Below, one piece after another: positions 18,895 to 26,985 of a stretch of 64,000 nucleotides of DNA. The notes under the pieces are model-generated. The model was not told the DNA's origin, did no database searches, and saw only the letters and a list, made by a program, of their open reading frames with translations. The stretch comes from Flavihumibacter solisilvae (GTDB taxonomy: Bacteria; Bacteroidota; Bacteroidia; Chitinophagales; Chitinophagaceae), in assembly GCF_000814475.1 (NCBI RefSeq), contig NZ_JSVC01000007.1:1-64000 (forward strand). The letters are read 5' to 3'. The stretch's first letter is position 1, and the number at the start of each line of letters is the position of its first letter. The position numbers and the translations under genes are program-made.

Positions 18895-20430
18895 TCAGGA
18901 AACAGCCAGTTGCTGCAAACCGGCATTAATGCGTTTAACCGTTTCACCAGCACCGATCATCGATGCAATCTCAAATACGGCCGGACCGAATTTGCCACCT
19001 ACAAGCATGATGCGGAAGGGGAGTTGCAATTCCCCAACCTTGATATTTTTTTCTGCTGCAAGCGATTTGAAAGCTGTTTCGATCTCAGCAGCCGACCAGT
19101 CCGTCAGTGCATCCAGCCGACCTGTAAGCTCCCTGAAGAATACTTCTTTATCGGCATTCCATTTTGGCAGTACAGCCCCGGTTTCCAACGTTGAAGGTGT
19201 GTTGAAAAAGAATGCGGATTGCTCATAAAAGTCTGTAAGCAAAGTGCATCTTTCCTTTACCATATCAATAACACGAACTACATAACTATCATCAGCAACC
19301 GAAATGTTATTCTGTTCAAGCACTTTCTTTACATCAGGCAGCAGTCTTTCTGCAGGCGCATGCTTGATCCATTCGTGGTTGAACCACTTTGCTTTTTCAT
19401 AATCGAACTTTGCCCCGCCCTTATGTACCCGGTCCATAGAAAAACGTGCGGTCAGTTCCTCAAGTGTGAATATTTCAGTACCGCTTCCGTCATTCCATCC
19501 GAGCAGTGCCAGCAGGTTCACGAATGCTTCCGGCAGAAACCCTCTTTCACGGAATCCCTGCGTGAAATCATTGGAGCGCGGATCTTTCCAGTTCATTGCA
19601 AATACCGGGAAGCCAAGCCTGTCGCCATCACGCTTACTAAGTTTGCCATTACCATCCGGCTTAAGTATGAGTGGAAGGTGTGCCCATTGCGGCATGGACT
19701 CTTTCCACCCCAGGTAATCCCAGAGTAAAATATGCACGGGCGCACTGGGCAGCCATTCTTCTCCCCTGAAGGCATGTGTGATCTTCATCTGGTAATCGTC
19801 TACCACTACGGCAAGGTGATAAGTCGGCATGCCGTCATGTTTCAGCAGTACTTTGTCGTCGACAGTTGCGGTGTTGAAACTTACTTCGCCGCGAATCATA
19901 TCGGTAAAGCTTACCGTTTCGTTTTCAGGCAGGTTGATGCGGATAACATGGGGTACGCCATCAGCGATCAGTTTCTTCACTTCCGACTCACCAAGAGTAA
20001 GTGAGTTTTTCATTTTTCCGCGCAGCCGGTGATCGTATTGCGGTGAAGGATTTTCTTCGGACTTGTAGGTACTGCGCATGGCTTCCAACTCTTCTGGAGT
20101 ATCGAAGGCGTAGTAGGCGCGGCCGGAAGCAACAAGCTTCTCCGCATACTCACGATATATTTCTTTTCGTTCGCTCTGGCGGTAAGGAGCAAATGGTCCG
20201 CCATGCACGGGACTCTCATCAGGCTCCAATCCACACCAGCGCAGGCATTCAAGAATATATTCTTCAGCGCCGGGCACAAAACGTGCCTGGTCGGTGTCTT
20301 CTATTCGTAAAACAAATTCTCCGCCATGGTGACGGGCAAACAGGTAATTGTAAAGGACTGTTCTCACTCCACCCAGGTGAAGGCCACCGGTGGGACTTGG
20401 CGCAAATCTTACACGGACTTTTGTTGACAT
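18895..20430 (-). CDS. gltX: Glutamate--tRNA ligase
   Basis: A 511-residue class I aminoacyl-tRNA synthetase that charges tRNA-Glu. The HIGH-type motif is PSPTGGLHLGG (11-21) and the KMSKS-type motif is KLSKRDG (263-269). The Rossmann domain is followed by a helical anticodon-binding domain (about 330-511). The frame runs 8 codons further upstream, but MSTKVRVRFAPSPTG is the family start. Full length. Confidence 0.96.
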   Translation of the reverse strand: MSTKVRVRFAPSPTGGLHLGGVRTVLYNYLFARHHGGEFVLRIEDTDQARFVPGAEEYILECLRWCGLEPDESPVHGGPFAPYRQSERKEIYREYAEKLVASGRAYYAFDTPEELEAMRSTYKSEENPSPQYDHRLRGKMKNSLTLGESEVKKLIADGVPHVIRINLPENETVSFTDMIRGEVSFNTATVDDKVLLKHDGMPTYHLAVVVDDYQMKITHAFRGEEWLPSAPVHILLWDYLGWKESMPQWAHLPLILKPDGNGKLSKRDGDRLGFPVFAMNWKDPRSNDFTQGFRERGFLPEAFVNLLALLGWNDGSGTEIFTLEELTARFSMDRVHKGGAKFDYEKAKWFNHEWIKHAPAERLLPDVKKVLEQNNISVADDSYVVRVIDMVKERCTLLTDFYEQSAFFFNTPSTLETGAVLPKWNADKEVFFRELTGRLDALTDWSAAEIETAFKSLAAEKNIKVGELQLPFRIMLVGGKFGPAVFEIASMIGAGETVKRINAGLQQLAVS

Positions 20431-20435
20431 AGCCG

Positions 20436-20468
20436 CAAAGATAAACAACTTCAAACTCGTTAGATTTG
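20436..20468. promoter_or_regulatory. Divergent promoter region, gltX and polysaccharide deacetylase
   Basis: In the 42-base gap between divergent starts, CAAAGATA (20436-20443) is TATCTTTG on the minus strand and points at gltX; TAGATTTG (20461-20468) points at the deacetylase. Both fit TAnnTTTG. Neither has a clear TTG at the usual -33 distance, so these are -7 boxes only. Confidence 0.4.
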
Positions 20469-20472
20469 TATC

Positions 20473-21120
20473 ATGTTATATTGGACTTCTGGCAACACGC
20501 TGCTGCGTGCCCTTTACCCTTCGCGTCATTGGAAAGTGGAGACTAATGAGAAGAAGATTTACCTGACGTTTGACGACGGACCGCATCCGACGATTACTCC
20601 ATTTGTGCTCGATCGCCTTCAACAGTATAATGCCAAGGCGACTTTTTTCTGTATAGGAAAAAATGCACGCGAATATCCGGATGTATATGCGCGGATCTTA
20701 TCATCAGGACATGTAACCGGTAATCACACCATGAATCACAGGAATGGATGGAAAACAGATTCCCGGGAATATTTTGATGACATTAAAGAAGCCGCAAAAT
20801 ATATTGACAGTAAATTATTCCGTCCACCATACGGAAGGATGACACAATTCCAATCGAAGGCATTGCAGGACACAGGATGGGAAATTATAATGTGGACAAT
20901 CCTTACCGGTGATTTTGATAAAAGCAGGACACCTGAATCCTGTTGGAAGTCGGTTGAAAAAAACGTTCAGCCGGGATCGATCGTATTATTCCATGACAGT
21001 GAGAAAGCGTGGGACAGGCTGGCGTACGTTTTACCCCGGACCCTGGAGAGATTTTCGTCCGCCGGCTACACATTTGAAACTATTTCTATGGATATCCTGG
21101 GAAAACACAGGAACAAATAA
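20473..21120 (+). CDS. Polysaccharide deacetylase family protein (CE4/NodB domain)
   Basis: A 215-residue NodB-homology domain. Motif 1 is TFDDGPH (32-38; Asp34 base, Asp35 metal), motif 2 is HTMNH (His85 and His89, metal), motif 3 is RPPYG (117-121), and the late His is His174 (VLFHDSEKA). These residues bind Zn or Co and remove N-acetyl groups from chitin-, peptidoglycan- or poly-GlcNAc-type sugars. No clear signal peptide is visible, so location is uncertain. Single gene with a terminator behind it. Confidence 0.92.
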   Translation: MLYWTSGNTLLRALYPSRHWKVETNEKKIYLTFDDGPHPTITPFVLDRLQQYNAKATFFCIGKNAREYPDVYARILSSGHVTGNHTMNHRNGWKTDSREYFDDIKEAAKYIDSKLFRPPYGRMTQFQSKALQDTGWEIIMWTILTGDFDKSRTPESCWKSVEKNVQPGSIVLFHDSEKAWDRLAYVLPRTLERFSSAGYTFETISMDILGKHRNK

Positions 21121-21170
21121 ATTATCCAAAAATATAATGAGAAGCCGGCGGAGTGCCCTAAAAAAAAGTT

Positions 21171-21199
21171 GGGCCTGGGTAGAAACCCTGGCCCGTTTT
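21171..21199 (+). terminator. Rho-independent terminator after the deacetylase
   Basis: GGGCCTGGGT pairs with ACCCTGGCCC around an AGAA loop (one T-T mismatch) and is followed by GTTTTT. Confidence 0.75.
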
Positions 21200-21247
21200 T
21201 AATCCGTACCCTATGAAAACTGGTTTAAAGGTATAATATTTTTTTAA

Positions 21248-22141
21248 TTACTTCAAAGTAATTTCTGCGGAAACCCCGTTTACTACTAGGATTGCTTTGT
21301 TGTCACAATCACCATTTCCAAAGTCCACAACCCCCTGGTAACCGCCATTTCTCTGGATGGCCTGTTTGCCTTTTACGATCCAACGGCAGTTAAACCTTTT
21401 GATCAGGGGCTCAAGATTGGTACTTGTCCATTCGCTGGTATGGTCGCCCTTCTTAACAGTACCGCTTCCGTTACCCACAACCGAAAATGCATCATCACCC
21501 GGCACCCATGGCGTTCCCAGTCCGTCTACCTGGGTAATTAACCGTGTCCTGTTCCAGTTGATATAGTCCCCCTGGGCATTGGTCAGCTTCCCCTGGACTA
21601 CCCTGGTTTCGAAGCTCAGCACGTTGGCACTGCTCTTATTTTCAATACGATGCGATCCTTCAACCTTGATATCATTCACGTAATAACCTTCAAAACTGGT
21701 TTCTGCGACACTTCCGGGCCAGATGAGGTGACCTGTATATACTGTTATAATCTTGCCTTTGCGAACCCTGCCATCGCGGCCGGTGCAGCCGTTTCCGAAG
21801 TCAATAGTAACCTTTACCGGAAACGTGTCCTGGGTATCCAGGTACTCCATGCTTACATTGAAGCAGGTTGCTTGCGCTGTGCCGGGCTGGTCGGAGTGGG
21901 CGGCAGACTGAAACTCGCCGGTACCGCCAATCCCCACGGATGCGTTGACACCAATAACGTTGTTGAATACATCATCAAAAAGTACCTCACTCTGCGCCTC
22001 CGCTTCCATTGAGTTTTTAGTCAGCGTAACTTCTTCATTTTCAGCCGTTTTGTCGGCATTTTTCTGGCAGGCTGTGAACAGCATCGTGACCGATACCAGC
22101 ACGGCAGCCAGTAAGCTTTTAGTGGATTGGGAAATTTTCAT
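21248..22141 (-). CDS. Hypothetical lipoprotein with repeated DFGNG motifs
   Basis: A 297-residue protein with a lipoprotein signal (lipobox LFTAC, Cys25, then QKN). The mature part contains TIDFGNGCTGRDGRVRKGKI near the middle and GVVDFGNGDCDNKAILVVNG near the end, which suggests two related beta-sandwich units. I know this as a recurrent Bacteroidota lipoprotein type without an assigned function. Probably outer-membrane anchored. It is a lone reverse gene, divergent from tatD. Confidence 0.82.
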   Translation of the reverse strand: MKISQSTKSLLAAVLVSVTMLFTACQKNADKTAENEEVTLTKNSMEAEAQSEVLFDDVFNNVIGVNASVGIGGTGEFQSAAHSDQPGTAQATCFNVSMEYLDTQDTFPVKVTIDFGNGCTGRDGRVRKGKIITVYTGHLIWPGSVAETSFEGYYVNDIKVEGSHRIENKSSANVLSFETRVVQGKLTNAQGDYINWNRTRLITQVDGLGTPWVPGDDAFSVVGNGSGTVKKGDHTSEWTSTNLEPLIKRFNCRWIVKGKQAIQRNGGYQGVVDFGNGDCDNKAILVVNGVSAEITLK

Positions 22142-22222
22142 TTGACGTGATTTTTGTGGTCATATGACCCGGTTGTATCCAAAACGTTTAAAATAGTTTT
22201 AAATTTTATTGAACTTTGGCGG

Positions 22223-22999
22223 ATGGTCCTGATCGACACTCACTGTCATTTATACCTCGAAGAATTCCGCGAAGACATCCGATTGGTCATAGAAAAAGCC
22301 ACAGCCGCTGGCGTGGAACAGATCTACCTGCCGGCAATCGACAGTTCGGAACACCAGAATCTTGTTGACCTGGAAGCTGCTTTTCCCGGTAAGTGCGTGG
22401 CTATGATGGGTCTGCATCCCTGTTATGTCAAGGAGAATGTGGAAGATGAACTAAAGCTCGTGGAAGAATGGCTGTCGAAGCGGAGCTTTGCCGCGGTTGG
22501 CGAAATCGGGTTGGATTTTTACTGGGACCGCACCTTCGAGAACCAGCAGTATGATGCATTCAGAAGGCAGATTGGTCTCGCACTAAAATATTCCCTGCCA
22601 ATTGTGATCCATTCCCGTAACTCAACGCAGGAGTGTATTGAAATAGTAAATGAACACATCGGGAAGGGGCTGGGTGGGGTATTTCACTGTTTCGGCGGCA
22701 GCTATGAACAGGCAAAGCAAATAGCGGACGCTGGTTTTTACCTGGGTATCGGCGGGGTGGTGACATATAAAAACGCCGGGCTGCCGGCTGTCCTCGAACG
22801 GCTGAGCCTGGACCAGATCGTGCTGGAGACAGATGCGCCTTACCTGACCCCCGTACCTTTCCGCGGGAAACGGAATGAAAGCGCCTACCTGCCCTATGTG
22901 GTAGCAAAGCTTGCAGAGATCTACCAGGTCGACCGCGAAGAAGTGGCTGCCCGAACTACCGCTAACGCCAGAAAATTATTCAAACTTACTGCTTCATGA
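22223..22999 (+). CDS. tatD: TatD family metal-dependent hydrolase (deoxyribonuclease)
   Basis: A 258-residue TIM-barrel hydrolase. The N-terminal metal motif is DTHCHL (His7, His9), with AVGEIGLDFYW (catalytic Glu), VIHSRN, VFHCFGGS and LETDAPYL following in order. TatD proteins act as 3'-5' DNases and possibly D-aminoacyl hydrolases. The frame begins earlier, but MVLIDTHCHLY is the family start. It overlaps the asparaginase start by 4 bases, so they are translationally coupled. Confidence 0.94.
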   Translation: MVLIDTHCHLYLEEFREDIRLVIEKATAAGVEQIYLPAIDSSEHQNLVDLEAAFPGKCVAMMGLHPCYVKENVEDELKLVEEWLSKRSFAAVGEIGLDFYWDRTFENQQYDAFRRQIGLALKYSLPIVIHSRNSTQECIEIVNEHIGKGLGGVFHCFGGSYEQAKQIADAGFYLGIGGVVTYKNAGLPAVLERLSLDQIVLETDAPYLTPVPFRGKRNESAYLPYVVAKLAEIYQVDREEVAARTTANARKLFKLTAS

Positions 23000-24045
23000 A
23001 TAAACCTAACCGGAAACAGGGTAAGACCCGTATCCTCATCATTTATACCGGTGGAACTGTAGGGATGGTCATCGATGCCGGCACTGGCGCATTGAAACCC
23101 ATTGGGTTCAAAGAGATCAGGGACAATATCCCTGAGATTGTGAAGCTGGGTTACGAATTTGAAGTGCATGCGTTCAACCCGCCAATGGATTCTTCCAATA
23201 TGCATCCGAAAGTTTGGGTGGAACTGGCACTGATCATTGAAAAGGAATATGACCGCTACGATGGATTTGTGATCCTGCACGGTTCAGATACCATGGCCTT
23301 TACAGCCTCGGCACTGAGTTTCCTGCTGGAGAACCTGTCGAAGCCGGTAGTGCTCACCGGTTCACAATTACCGATTGGGGAGATCCGGACGGATGCCAAG
23401 GAAAATATCATCACTGCCCTGGAAATCGCGGCCGCCCGCAAGGGTAGTAAAGCCATAGTTCCGGAAGTATGCATTTATTTTGATTACCAGTTGTTCCGGG
23501 GCAACAGGTCCAAAAAATACAATGCCGAAAAATTTGAGGCCTTTTACAGCATGAACTATCCGGCCCTGGCTGAAGCCGGCATCAGCATCAAATATCACCG
23601 TGAATACATCATCAGGCACAGCGAACAGCCCCTGAAAGTTCATCGCCGGCTTGATTCGTCTGTGGCTGTACTGAAGATCTTTCCCGGTATTACCGAAGCA
23701 ACGGTTGAAGGGGTGCTGCAGACGCCCGGGGTAAAAGCCGTGATCCTGGAAACCTTTGGAAGCGGCAATGCCACAACTGAACCCTGGTTCATCAACTGCC
23801 TGCGCAAAGCGATCAAAAGGGGAGTGATCTTACTTGACATTACGCAATGTGATGGTGGTGCGGTAGAACTTGGCCGTTATGAAACGAGTATGCAGCTCAA
23901 GGAGATGGGGGTGGTCAGTGGTTACGACATGACCTTCGAGGCCGCACTCGGCAAACTGATGTTCCTGCTCGCCCAGAAACATTCACGAGCCCGGCTCAAA
24001 GAGTTGCTCGAAACTTCTTTGCGGGGCGAATTGACCAATGCCTAG
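22996..24045 (+). CDS. ansA: Type I (cytosolic) L-asparaginase
   Basis: A 349-residue asparaginase hydrolysing asparagine to aspartate and ammonia. The nucleophile threonine is Thr18 in IYTGGTVGM; the second catalytic set is HGSDTM (Asp98, Thr99) and RTDAKENI (Lys135). The absence of a signal peptide points to the cytosolic type. It overlaps tatD by 4 bases, and a tRNA-Ser gene with its own promoter follows. Full length. Confidence 0.94.
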   Translation: MNKPNRKQGKTRILIIYTGGTVGMVIDAGTGALKPIGFKEIRDNIPEIVKLGYEFEVHAFNPPMDSSNMHPKVWVELALIIEKEYDRYDGFVILHGSDTMAFTASALSFLLENLSKPVVLTGSQLPIGEIRTDAKENIITALEIAAARKGSKAIVPEVCIYFDYQLFRGNRSKKYNAEKFEAFYSMNYPALAEAGISIKYHREYIIRHSEQPLKVHRRLDSSVAVLKIFPGITEATVEGVLQTPGVKAVILETFGSGNATTEPWFINCLRKAIKRGVILLDITQCDGGAVELGRYETSMQLKEMGVVSGYDMTFEAALGKLMFLLAQKHSRARLKELLETSLRGELTNA

Positions 24046-24061
24046 GAAATCCCTATATTTG
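24031..24061 (+). promoter_or_regulatory. Promoter of tRNA-Ser
   Basis: TTG at 24031-24033 and TATATTTG at 24054-24061 are separated by 20 bases, matching the Bacteroidota consensus TTG-N19-21-TAnnTTTG. The boxes overlap the end of ansA, and the tRNA begins 15 bases after the -7 box. Confidence 0.65.
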
Positions 24062-24075
24062 CGGCCCGATTATCC

Positions 24076-24163
24076 GGAGAGATGTCCGAGTGGTTGAAGG
24101 AGCACGCCTGGAAAGTGTGTATACCTCTAAAGGGTATCGCGGGTTCGAATCCCGCTCTCTCCG
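24076..24163 (+). tRNA. tRNA-Ser (anticodon GGA)
   Basis: A class II tRNA of 88 bases. The 7-bp acceptor stem is GGAGAGA with TCTCTCC, discriminator G. The anticodon stem CACGC/GTGTG holds the loop CTGGAAA with anticodon GGA (reads UCC and UCU). A long variable arm typical of serine tRNAs follows, then a T-arm with GGTTCGAATCC. The CCA end is not fully encoded (CA follows the discriminator). Its 3' end is repeated at 25031-25050, marking it as an integration target. Confidence 0.95.
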
Positions 24164-24165
24164 CA
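24146..24165 (+). repeat. Left copy of 20-bp direct repeat (putative att, in tRNA-Ser 3' end)
   Basis: The final 18 bases of the tRNA T-arm and acceptor plus CA are identical to 25031-25050. A tRNA 3' end of this length is the classic attachment core of tyrosine-recombinase elements. Confidence 0.75.
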
Positions 24166-24172
24166 CTAGTAT

Positions 24173-24210
24173 AGCTGAATCACAGTCTGGTATTGTGTTT
24201 CAGCTTTTTT
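24173..24210 (+). terminator. Terminator behind tRNA-Ser
   Basis: AGCTGAATCACA (24173-24184) pairs with TGTGTTTCAGCT (24194-24205) with one mismatch, followed by T5. It lies just past the att repeat, on the element side. Confidence 0.75.
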
Positions 24211-24315
24211 ATTTACAATAGGTAGCATAATAGGTCGGTAAAAAAGTCTATTTGCTTCGCGATGCCAAAGGGAAAGAATTATACTAAAAGACGGTAAGGG
24301 ACAACTTGGGATCTA

Positions 24316-24567
24316 TCACTTGTTAGTAGATTTTACTGCGGGAAAGTCTATTTCATTAGTCAATCCACACCTGCAGCAATAGACCCTGAAAGTTCCGCTC
24401 ATACTATTTTGTAAAATATTTTCCATCAAAACTGAATTGCAATTGTCACATATATAATCGATATTTCCCAGACCACTGATCCTAACTGTTGACTTACAGT
24501 CTGATGGGTCGCCTTCCTGCCTAAAGGCAGTCATCTTGATTTCTTGTTTTTTCACTTGTTTTTTCAT
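24316..24567 (-). CDS. Small zinc-ribbon protein, unknown function
   Basis: An 83-residue protein with a lysine-rich start and two CxxC knuckles: Cys40/Cys43 (ICDNCNS) and Cys64/Cys67 (YCCRCG), spaced like a zinc ribbon. Translation may instead start at Met12. It lies alone inside the AT-rich att-bounded interval, so it is probably element cargo. It could be a regulator or nucleic-acid binder; nothing in the sequence decides this. Confidence 0.6.
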   Translation of the reverse strand: MKKQVKKQEIKMTAFRQEGDPSDCKSTVRISGLGNIDYICDNCNSVLMENILQNSMSGTFRVYCCRCGLTNEIDFPAVKSTNK

Positions 24568-25030
24568 GTAATATTATTAAGGTGTTTGCTACCATTTTTA
24601 CTACGTATTACTGCTCGTAACCGCTATGCCTTTGATTTCCAATGAGACGAATGAATTAAGCTAAGTGTATTTTGGACTTGAACCTATTTTAGAACCTGTT
24701 GAATCTTTTCACGAGTATTCAACCGGTCCAATGATTTCAACTGTTTTATTGTTACCAACCTTGTCATTTACTCGGTTGTAAGCAGAGAGTGTGACTACTG
24801 AAAGTATTCGCATAGGAATAAAATAATAAACCTATCGTCAATTTGCAAGAGAGAAGTAAATTAAATTATACCGCCAAATAGATAAAATCTATTGGAAAGG
24901 CAAGAACAATAGAGATACGGGTGTTATTGCTATCTTTATCCTGCCATTAAAACACCACCAAATTGAATCACTTCAATTGTTTTAAATGGCAGCAAATAAA
25001 CTCAATGAAACGCCAGGAGGCGCTCGCCTA

Positions 25031-25050
25031 CGAATCCCGCTCTCTCCGCA
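25031..25050 (+). repeat. Right copy of 20-bp direct repeat (putative att)
   Basis: Exact copy of tRNA-Ser 3' end bases 24146-24165. The flanks diverge at once on both sides. No tRNA can fold here, because the 5' part is missing. Confidence 0.75.
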
Positions 25051-25161
25051 AATAAAACTGAATATTCAAGTCGCTGAACAAGCCATTCCAGTCACAAACC
25101 CTGCAAAAATTAAAAAGGTGTAAAGGCTCCCATTCCCATCTCCCATTCAAAATGATGAGCC

Positions 25162-26607
25162 ATGAAACCCAGCAAAAACATTCCGGACACTTCTGTTGAA
25201 CTGTATGAGCTCGGACTCGTTGATGCAGCCCGCGCCCTGCAAAACGGTGAATTCACTTCCGAGAGTTACGTCGGCAGGTTGCTCGACCGGGCACGGACAC
25301 ACGCCGATCTGATGGCATTCATTACGATCGATGAAGCGTCAGCACTTGAGGCGGCACGGCTAGCCGATCATATGCTTCAGAACGGCCATCATGCGCCGTT
25401 GCTTGGTGTGCCGCTGGGGGTGAAAGACAGCTATATGACAAAGGGGATGACCACTACCTTCGGCACCTCTGCTACCCGCAACTTCAAACCGGCCAGTGAT
25501 GCTGAAGTAGTATCGCTTCTGAAAGATGCCGGTGCAATCGTTTTTGGAAAAAATAACCTGGTGGAAATGTCATACGGGCTGACGGGATTCAACGAACATT
25601 ATGGCCAGGTAAAAAACCCCTACAACCAGGCGCATGTTACCGGAGGCTCCTCCAGTGGAGCAGGTTCCTCAGTAGCTGCCCGGCTAGTTCCTGCAGCACT
25701 GGGTGGCGACACGGTTGGCTCCATCCGGGTTCCGGCTTCGTTGTGTGGTGTGGTGGGTTATAAGCCAACTCCGGGCCGCTGGCCTGGCAAAGGTGTGGCA
25801 CCAATAGCTTCAACTCTTGACACCACCGGACTCCTGGCCCGGAGTGTGAAAGACTGTGATTTGGTCGACCTGCTAATTACAGGGAATTCTGCCGGTAGCC
25901 AAAACTCGCCGACCGACCTGAAAGGCGTAACGTTCGCCTATGCACCTCAATATCTCGAGGACATAGACCCGCAGGTTGAAAGCCTGTTCCGGGAAACACT
26001 CCGCAAGCTCAGGGATGCGGGCGCCAAGCTGGTAGAAGTGGATTTAGGCAGCGATTTTCACGCCCTGGCCGCGCGTGCCACCTGGTCCATCTTTTTGCAC
26101 GAGACGAAACCTGCCGTTTCCGAATTCCTGGAGGACAATAAAGTGCCCGTTTCTTTCGACCAGCTATTTGCGGGACTTGGTGAACCCCTCAGGACTATCT
26201 GGACCCAGGCCGTCCTGCCATCAGGCGCAGGATACATCTCCGACGAAACTTATGATTCTGCGCTCCATAAGGACAGGCAGGAGCTGCAGCGGCGGTTTGC
26301 CCAGGCTTTCGGCCAGGCTCATGCGTTGATCTTTCCTGCAACGCCCTGTGCTGCACCCGCAATCGGGCAACAGTGGCAGTTCTCAGTTGATGGTAAAGAA
26401 GTAACTGACCTTTTCCTCTCCCGCAACACACATCCTTCCAGCAGCGCAGGAGTGCCCGGAATTAGTCTCCCTATGGCCTTGAACTCACAAGGCCTTCCCC
26501 TGGGCATTGAGATCGATGCGCCAGCCGGGCGTGACCGTGATCTGCTTGCCCTTGCGAAAAGGGTTGAAATGGTCATCGGGCGCGTACCGAAACCGGTGTC
26601 ATTTTAG
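25162..26607 (+). CDS. Amidase (amidase signature family)
   Basis: A 481-residue hydrolase with the amidase-signature Ser-cisSer-Lys triad: Lys88 (GVPLGVKDSY), the serine-rich GGSSSGAGSS (161-170) and nucleophile Ser187 (GGDTVGSIRVPAS). Length and C-terminal GVPGISLPMAL fit the family. There is no signal peptide. It could be a general acyl amidase; a GatA role is unlikely because no gatC or gatB is adjacent. It lies just outside the att remnant, and its codon use looks like normal host sequence. Confidence 0.92.
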   Translation: MKPSKNIPDTSVELYELGLVDAARALQNGEFTSESYVGRLLDRARTHADLMAFITIDEASALEAARLADHMLQNGHHAPLLGVPLGVKDSYMTKGMTTTFGTSATRNFKPASDAEVVSLLKDAGAIVFGKNNLVEMSYGLTGFNEHYGQVKNPYNQAHVTGGSSSGAGSSVAARLVPAALGGDTVGSIRVPASLCGVVGYKPTPGRWPGKGVAPIASTLDTTGLLARSVKDCDLVDLLITGNSAGSQNSPTDLKGVTFAYAPQYLEDIDPQVESLFRETLRKLRDAGAKLVEVDLGSDFHALAARATWSIFLHETKPAVSEFLEDNKVPVSFDQLFAGLGEPLRTIWTQAVLPSGAGYISDETYDSALHKDRQELQRRFAQAFGQAHALIFPATPCAAPAIGQQWQFSVDGKEVTDLFLSRNTHPSSSAGVPGISLPMALNSQGLPLGIEIDAPAGRDRDLLALAKRVEMVIGRVPKPVSF

Positions 26608-26703
26608 GCGGTGGACTTTTTGGAGTGCTTTTTGTTTAAGGTATGCCGGGGAAGAGATCATGAAGGTTAAGAGCAGGGTATTATTCACCTTAAATTCTGA
26701 AAT

Positions 26704-26985
26704 ATGGTCTTTGAATTCACTTTCCCATGGTCAGGTTCAGAAGTACCAGCTAAGGTCACCAATTCGGAGTCTTCGAAAAATTTCATCTATTTCACGGTAG
26801 AATTATTTGACTCAACGCCAGTCAAAATTTTCGGTTATTTCCATTCTGTCAGGCTGAATGTAAAAGAATCCAGGTTCGAACCGGATCTCCCTGTTTACCA
26901 GCAGTCAGGTGCGTTTGTAAATGAAATGGTCAGGGGTTTGAATGAAATGGCTAAACAAGTCATCTGTGTTATTCATGCAGCTTAA
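26704..26985 (+). CDS. Hypothetical small protein
   Basis: A 93-residue predicted cytosolic protein, beta-rich in the first 60 residues (FEFTFPWSGSEVPAKVTN, FIYFTVELFD) with a helical tail (FVNEMVRGLNEMAKQVICVI). No signal peptide, membrane segment or known motif. The amino-acid composition and open frame look genuine, but the call rests on that alone. It is isolated between the amidase and the repeat-rich gap. Confidence 0.5.
   Translation: MVFEFTFPWSGSEVPAKVTNSESSKNFIYFTVELFDSTPVKIFGYFHSVRLNVKESRFEPDLPVYQQSGAFVNEMVRGLNEMAKQVICVIHAA

Larger units (their letters stand above)
24166..25050. mobile_element. Remnant of an element integrated at tRNA-Ser
   Basis: About 885 bases bounded by the tRNA 3' end and an exact 20-bp copy of it. 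The interval is clearly more AT-rich than its neighbours and holds only one credible gene (24316-24567, minus). No integrase, excisionase or replication gene is recognisable. The simplest reading is the decayed remainder of a genomic island or satellite that lost its core genes. This also accounts for the long gene-poor gap before the amidase. Confidence 0.55.

Noticed and set aside
24240-24300. Possible integrase fragment (frame reading GKKVYLLRDAKGKELY)
   Set aside because: Only 16-17 codons between stops, with no recombinase catalytic residues; too short to support.
25162-26607. GatA subunit of the amidotransferase
   Set aside because: No gatB or gatC nearby; the amidase signature alone fits a general amidase better.
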